A DNA stretch of 10,414 nucleotides from Dimargaris cristalligena (lineage: Eukaryota > Kickxellomycota > Dimargaritomycetes > Dimargaritales > Dimargaritaceae): positions 1-10,414 of the forward strand of contig JANBQC010000798.1 in NCBI GenBank assembly GCA_027576995.1. The letters are read 5' to 3'. A program made the position numbers and the translations under genes. The notes beneath the pieces are model-generated. The model made no database searches, had not been told where the DNA came from, and worked only from the letters and a program-made list of their open reading frames with translations. Shown here one piece after another: positions 5,598 to 10,414 of this stretch (positions are counted from its first letter, which is position 1; the number at the start of each line of letters is the position of its first letter).

Positions 5598-8494
5598 ATG
5601 GACTTCGATCGCCCGACCCACCCAGGCTCGTCAACAGCCACCCGGGATGCCCCCGATTCCATTCCGCCCAGTTCCTTCCTAACCCCCTTTAAAGCCACTC
5701 TGCTCGTGCTCGTTGACATTTACTGTAACCAGCCCCTTCTCCATGCCAGTTCCCGCGTCGTCACCCCACTCTTACCTTTCCTCATCCGGGCCATTCATAC
5801 GCCATTCGCCCTACCCCGTTTAACCCTTGGCGCCATTGGCCAAACCCTCGCAACCATAAAGGTCGACACCGAGGCTAATCGTGGCCATGCTGCATTCAGC
5901 GATGACGAAGCCATGATGCCCTCCGGGGACAGTGGCTGGTCGGTAAAGGATCTTCTCTTCGATCGTTTAAGCGAATTGCGGAACAACGACGACTTTGAAA
6001 CTTTCATTGTTGAAATGGAGGACATTATCCAGTTTCCCGGGGTCGAGTTGGAGTCCATGGAAGACCGAATGTACCTGCAAGATTCGAGTTTATTGGGCGT
6101 CTTTGTTCGACGCTGTTACTTGGCTTATAAACAACTCGAATTCCATGAAGCGGCGCTGTTCTTTGGGCAGTTCCAACGGTACGTCGCTATCGCTGCTGAC
6201 GACGACGATAACGGCAGCGGAACTTGGGACGGAAATACTACTGGTTCGAACCCCAAGGGGCTATCGGAGGAAATCACTTCAGCCCTCGAAGCCGAGACTT
6301 TCATTGACTCCTGCATTGAACGTCTGGCCATCCCAACGTTAGACGCCCTACCGGATCAGACCCTGGTTTTATTACAACGTTATCGAACAATGTTTCCCGA
6401 TCTGGCCAAGGTCCATTATGCCAAGTAAGTCCTACCGACTAAGCGATAGTGGTAGCCGCCTGGTCAGCCCCCTGGCCTGTTAGTATATAGGTCCAACCAT
6501 GCCACATCGACCTAATGTTTATGTTTTTCACCAGACCCTACCATTCTCACCTTTCGCCCTATTTAATCCTGCCCCTCCCTCCCCCAATTGACCGGAATCT
6601 ATCGGTAATAAGCTACCTGTACCATAAGCAGGCGGGTAATTACAATGAAGCGCTTCAGTTCCTACACCGGTATTTCGACTATACTGGGGCCATTGGCGAG
6701 CGCCGCCTGCACCAGTACGCCCTGCTCAGTCTAGCCAGTCTCGAGGCCCAATTCCACCACTATGACCAAGCCGCTCGCCTCATCCAGGAGGCTGTTGAGG
6801 TAGCCCGGGAGAACAAAGACCAGGCTTGCCTCAGTTATGCCTCCAACTGGTTCTACCGGCTCATTGAGCTCCAGCCGGACCGGTTCCAAGGTCAGCGGGC
6901 CAATGAGCAGCAGTTGTTAGAATCATTAACCGGCAAAACCCGTCTACTCAATCTGCTGCACCTACAGTGCCTAAGTGAGCTCAATAAGGCTAAACGGGCC
7001 CTCGTGGCTGGCGAGAGTCCCGCCACCGTATTTTTGGCCCTCTTGCGCTGCGAACTACTACAACGCCAACACAGACTGCCCCATATTACCGGAACTTGCT
7101 ATGCCCTCTGGGCGTCGGTCTGGCGCTCCTATGGCTTCTCGCACCTCGCGGTTCTCTATGCCCAATTACAGGTAGCCTATCACATTAGGGATGTGGCCAG
7201 CGGGGATGATGCCCTGTTAGGGTACTGCCAAATAGCCCAGCATTTAGGGGACGCGGACCAATGGGCGGCCCTTGCGGTGTTAAACGACCATATAGATACT
7301 ATTCGGGACCCCACTTTAGATCGTGCTCGCTCGACATGGTCCAATTGCTACCGCGAGCAAATGCTTCAGTCCCATGCCCTTCGTGGGGACTGGGATTCCG
7401 TGGGACGACTACTACCACTACTCCTGTTACAACCCGGCCAGACCAACGGGGACAGTACCACCGCCCAACAACCGCCTACCGGAGGAGACCCGGGCATTTC
7501 GAAGACCGCCCGCCTTGTCCAGGCTTGGCTGGATATCCGGCGCGAGGACTATAGTGCGACCTTCCATCACCTCCAATCCCTCCTCCGGGTAACAGCGGAG
7601 CCGCCCAACCAGCGATCCCCGCCCCCGGTAGGATTAGCATTATCCCCCTTAGAAAAAGTGGGGGCGTTCCGACTCATGGGGGAGGGCCTGCTCGAAACCG
7701 GGGTCCCCGATGCCGCTTTGGCATACATTACCCAGGCCCGAGAGTTGAGTTCGACGGCCCAGTTTCGGGCCGACTATCTCGCTTGCTCTGTGCTCTTTAT
7801 CCGGGCGTTGGTGGCTTTAAATTGGTCATCGTCGGCCTTTGATATGTGCAAGGCCTTGGTTAGCGAGGTAAAGTATCCTTTATATATTTATATAGCGGAT
7901 TGAGGCTCAACTATGGGTAGTTTGCCTTGACCAGTAGAGAGGGTGGGGAAGGACTGGCGTTGGACTAATATCGATCCTGAACCTCGTGGATCAGCCTTTT
8001 CCAATACTTTAGAATGATTTACCATCAGTCCTTAAAGCATCCTGGAAAATACTAACACACTGCGCGCCCATTGTATAACCCGTTTCTCTGGTGGGTAATG
8101 TAAAACCTTTTCCACTGCTCGACCCTTGCCATAGATTATGACCCACGGAACTCCATTTGTCCAGGGTACTTTTCTACGGGTATATAGCGAATGTCTACCC
8201 GAGGCAGCGGGTTCGGCAATAAAGTTGAGCCTCCTTCGTCAGGCCCACACCAGTAAGTGACCACACCTATATTTATTTATATTATTTGGTTTTTCAACTA
8301 GCCAACAGATTAATAAGGGAATGTATATTAAGACAGTGGTCGAATTAAAATGGGCTTCTAAGCACCTTCCTCCAACTATTATATTAATGAAATTATTGGA
8401 ATGCTATATATTTTGTCCAACAGTTTTTGACCGCCTGGGGTGCACCAAGGAAAAGGCATCCGTCGGCCTATCAATACAAAACCTCGGCGACTAG
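5598..8494 (+). CDS. APC5: Anaphase-promoting complex subunit 5, four exons
   Basis: APC5 is a TPR scaffold subunit of the anaphase-promoting complex/cyclosome, the E3 ubiquitin ligase that targets securin and cyclins in mitosis; it sits in the platform with APC1 and APC4. My gene model is join(5598..6424, 6613..7867, 8135..8252, 8424..8494), 756 aa, against 755 in human APC5. The ATG context is GCCATGG. Matches to the family, in order, are LTPFKATLLVLVDIY (28-42), LLGVFVRRCYLAYKQLEF (165-182), FPDLAKVHYA (266-275) running into YLYHKQAGNYNEAL (277-290), and the most conserved TPR block QYALLSLASLEAQF onward (310-359). Further matches are SEIMTHG across the exon 2/3 junction (693-699) and RQAHTIFDRLGC across the exon 3/4 junction. 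An acidic loop with DDDD lies at 201-204. In-frame ATGs exist upstream (for example 5481), but that stretch lacks homology. The C-terminus is about 25 residues shorter than in human. Confidence 0.9.
6425..6612 (+). other. APC5 intron 1 (188 nt, phase 2; shorter alternative possible)
   Basis: The donor is GTAAGT. The acceptor chosen is TAATAAG at 6612, because it joins HYA-N-YLYHKQAG without insertion, as in other APC5 proteins. A textbook acceptor (CTAAT branch-like motif, T-rich tract, CACCAG) ends earlier, at 6534, in the same phase. Its use would give a 110-nt intron and add 26 mostly proline and leucine-rich residues. Confidence 0.75.
7868..8134 (+). other. APC5 intron 2 (267 nt, phase 0)
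   Basis: The donor is GAG|GTAAAG. The acceptor CCATAG follows a pyrimidine-rich tract, with a TATAAC branch-like motif about 55 nt upstream. Removal joins ...ALVSE to IMTHG..., matching the family. If retained, the frame stops at 7901-7903 after eleven intron-encoded residues. Confidence 0.85.
8253..8423 (+). other. APC5 intron 3 (171 nt, phase 1)
   Basis: The donor is GTAAGT and the acceptor TCCAACAG. Removal joins RQAHT to IFDRLGC and leads through 22 more codons to a TAG. Support comes from strong splice sites and from similarity of the joined peptide to the APC5 C-terminal helix region. Confidence 0.8.
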
Positions 8495-8516
8495 CGCGGT
8501 TTATTTAATACTATGT

Positions 8517-8522
8517 AATAAA
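8517..8522 (+). terminator. AATAAA polyadenylation-type signal of APC5
   Basis: AATAAA occurs 23 nt after the proposed APC5 stop codon, within AT-rich sequence. Its position supports the gene ending at 8494 rather than continuing. Confidence 0.55.
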
Positions 8523-9756
8523 CTTCAATCACTAATGTTAATAGTAATTTTGGGCAACTCAAAAAAATCCATTTAGTCAACCACTTGAATAGGGAAATTT
8601 CATAATATAAAACCACCTCGTGTTTTGTGAGCTATTTACCTAGATTCCATTGGTCTTTGGAACCATCGGGGGCATTTGATCAGGCAATATTGTGGTGATA
8701 TTACATTGGGGGTTTGGTAGTATTGACAGTATACTGGGATTATGTGCAGAGGGTGTGGTCTGGAATGGATTGGGATGCTAGTTGACTAAATCCATGGCAA
8801 AATGGTCTATACTATAATAATGCATGAGTGGTATTCGACTTTCCATGCTTAATATTAAATGAGACATGGGAAATCGCTTGCGGAAGGACCAACCTTCCTC
8901 CAACTGTTACTACCTCTTGATTTCCACATTTCCATATTTCCACACATTTCCATATATCCACATATTCCCAATTCCACCTTCATCATTGTCGTCCTACTAT
9001 CCTATCAATTAGTAGGCAACTTCCAACATGCTTGGAAAAAACATGGCTAGCCTATTCACCTGCTTAGCCAATTTCATTTATTGGTTTATACCAAGACATC
9101 AAGAACATAAATTGATCCTTTATAACTACGCATGATACCTAATGGAATTAGATTTGGATTTGGCTATTCAGATTACCTGGAAAATCAGTCTCATCCAGTG
9201 AGCTCGAGAACTCCTGCCATGTGTCAAGTCCCTGGATTTGGGTCTGAAACCTTGTGCTGAACACTAACCTAAGCTGGGCAGAATATGCCGAGTAGCAATA
9301 ATATGGCGGTGATTGGTGTAAAATACAATTTAACTTGCTACAGCAAACACAATTTGGGTGTGTCATGATAACACACCACACAAACCGATGGATTCAGGTA
9401 CGTCAAAACTTATAGTAATATTTTGCTTAATATGATTGTACCTATTCTTCTACTTATATGTATACTTATCCTTATACCACCAGTTGCCCTAAACTAAAGT
9501 AGCTCGAAAACATTCATTAATATTTGTAATAATTTGGTATTGGTTTGTCAAGAGATTACTCAAAATTAAATAGCACTATAAATAAATGATTACAACCAGG
9601 GGAAAGCCCTGCTTCTGTAGTATATATGTTCAAAACCTTGGGCTTCTAGCTACTTTTAATGCCGAGTTATGGGTGTTTAAAAGTGACTGGTCCATTGAAA
9701 CCCTTTTTCACACTGTTCAAGAAAATCAATTTTTAAAATATTTTGGGCTTGAATAT
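8523..9756. other. AT-rich spacer, no recognisable gene
   Basis: About 1.2 kb with only short open frames, on both strands, that show no recognisable domain (for example 8859-9050 plus, 9148-9381 minus and 9586-9771 plus). The minisatellite at 8921-8978 explains the repetitive peptide in the first of these. Confidence 0.5.
8921..8978 (+). repeat. Imperfect TTTCCAYA minisatellite
   Basis: About seven diverged copies of an 8-10 nt unit (TTTCCACA, TTTCCATA, TTTCCACACA, TTTCCATATA, TCCACATA, TTCCCAA, TTCCACC) follow one another. This looks like slippage-generated DNA in the spacer and no role is evident. Confidence 0.75.
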
Positions 9757-9892
9757 CAATATCAGCAATAGTGGTCAGAGGTGGGTATGTATAATTGTAT
9801 AAGCTAAGTTGGAGTATAGGTGGGTATGGGCTGATATTTGAATAATATATATTCATAGTTGATTTAGATGATAAAGTACATCATGCATAATA
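9757..9892 (+). repeat. Dispersed repeat, right copy (shorter, CpG-depleted)
   Basis: This is the direct-orientation counterpart of 449-639, lacking about 55 internal bases. At each of five CpG sites in the left copy's aligned blocks this copy has TA or TG. It shares the CATGCATAATA end, after which similarity stops. It is probably an older or methylation-decayed fragment of the same mobile element family. Confidence 0.7.
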
Positions 9893-10414
9893 TCCTATAT
9901 CATCTCCTTTTCTGTTGGACCAATTATGTTAGTTTATAAGGGTACACTACATCCTTTAATACTAACTGCTTAAAATGTTCCCAACTAACTATGATATTCA
10001 ATAAAACTAACCAGCTAAAAATTATTAGAAAATGGACACCTTATAACTGGGGTCACATTTATAATTATCTTACTCACCTGACTTTATCTATATTCTATTA
10101 TCAACTATTCAGTCATTATGTTGGCCCTTTTAATCTGACCTTATCCAGCCATAGTGATCATCCATCCTGACTAGGCTATTGTTATGATGGGCTGGTATTA
10201 AGGCCAGGTACCACAGGATAGACCAGACTTCAAAGGACAGGAATAAGTTTATTAGGATAAATATTAGTGTGGTGAACTTACCACATTTTTTACCTACTTT
10301 TAATTTTTATCTATTTTTCGCACTTATTGGAAGTACGCCCCTGACAAGTGAATGAGCCCCTGCCCCTGACGAGTATGGTCATTTTTCCTCCATTTTCATT
10401 ATTATATTGTTTTT
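9893..10414. other. AT-rich right flank, no recognisable gene
   Basis: No open frame with a recognisable product was found. It contains a small hairpin (TGTGGT...ACCACA near 10268-10285), a stretch at 10219-10245 that may be related to 221-246, and a 13-bp near-identical direct repeat (GCCCCTGACRAGT) at 10337-10349 and 10362-10374. Confidence 0.5.

Noticed and set aside
6246..6256. B-box-like GGTTCGAACCC within APC5 exon 1
   Set aside because: It is one base off the Pol III B-box consensus, but no A box, tRNA fold or T-run surrounds it and it lies in conserved coding frame.
1..10414. CRISPR arrays, defence islands, toxin systems, biosynthetic gene clusters
   Set aside because: No regularly spaced repeats, no additional enzyme genes and no prokaryotic operon structure were seen; the window holds two housekeeping genes, one tRNA and repeat fragments.

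Overview
The window looks like nuclear DNA from a fungus, probably an early-diverging (zygomycete-grade) one, although lineage cannot be fixed from sequence alone. The evidence is a fungal-type sterol C-5 desaturase, a spliceosomal gene with short GTAAGT...AG introns, a nuclear tRNA gene with internal A and B boxes and a poly-T stop, and compact C-rich coding blocks set in AT-rich spacers. Nothing looks bacterial, plasmid-like or viral.

Layout. Positions 1-931 are non-coding and contain a decayed dispersed repeat (449-639). A tRNA-Ser(GCU) gene lies on the minus strand at 932-1013. From 1014 to about 1815 the sequence is AT-rich with nothing recognisable. From about 1816 to 2563 the composition is more GC-rich and several short frames are open on both strands. 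None is a recognised protein, so this is either chance or a gene relic. From about 2840 to 3695 is the likely promoter and pyrimidine-rich leader of an intronless sterol C-5(6)-desaturase gene (ERG3/SC5D family, 3696-4586, 296 aa). A roughly 1 kb spacer follows, with three consecutive small hairpins and two TATA-like boxes.

The second protein gene, 5598-8494, is split into four exons and encodes a 756-aa APC5 (anaphase-promoting complex subunit 5). I rebuilt it by joining exons 5598-6424, 6613-7867, 8135-8252 and 8424-8494. The two small 3' exons restore the expected C-terminal APC5 sequence and are easily missed. A polyadenylation-type AATAAA follows 23 nt after the stop. The rest (8495-10414) is AT-rich with no convincing gene. 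It holds a small TTTCCAYA minisatellite and a second, shorter and CpG-depleted copy of the repeat seen at the left end.

The two protein genes are unrelated housekeeping functions, sterol synthesis in the ER and cell-cycle ubiquitination in the nucleus. Both run on the plus strand with separate promoters. I see no gene cluster and no novel multi-gene system. The most notable points are an unusual replacement of a normally conserved histidine segment in the desaturase, two in-frame acceptor sites in APC5 intron 1, and CpG-directed decay between the two repeat copies.
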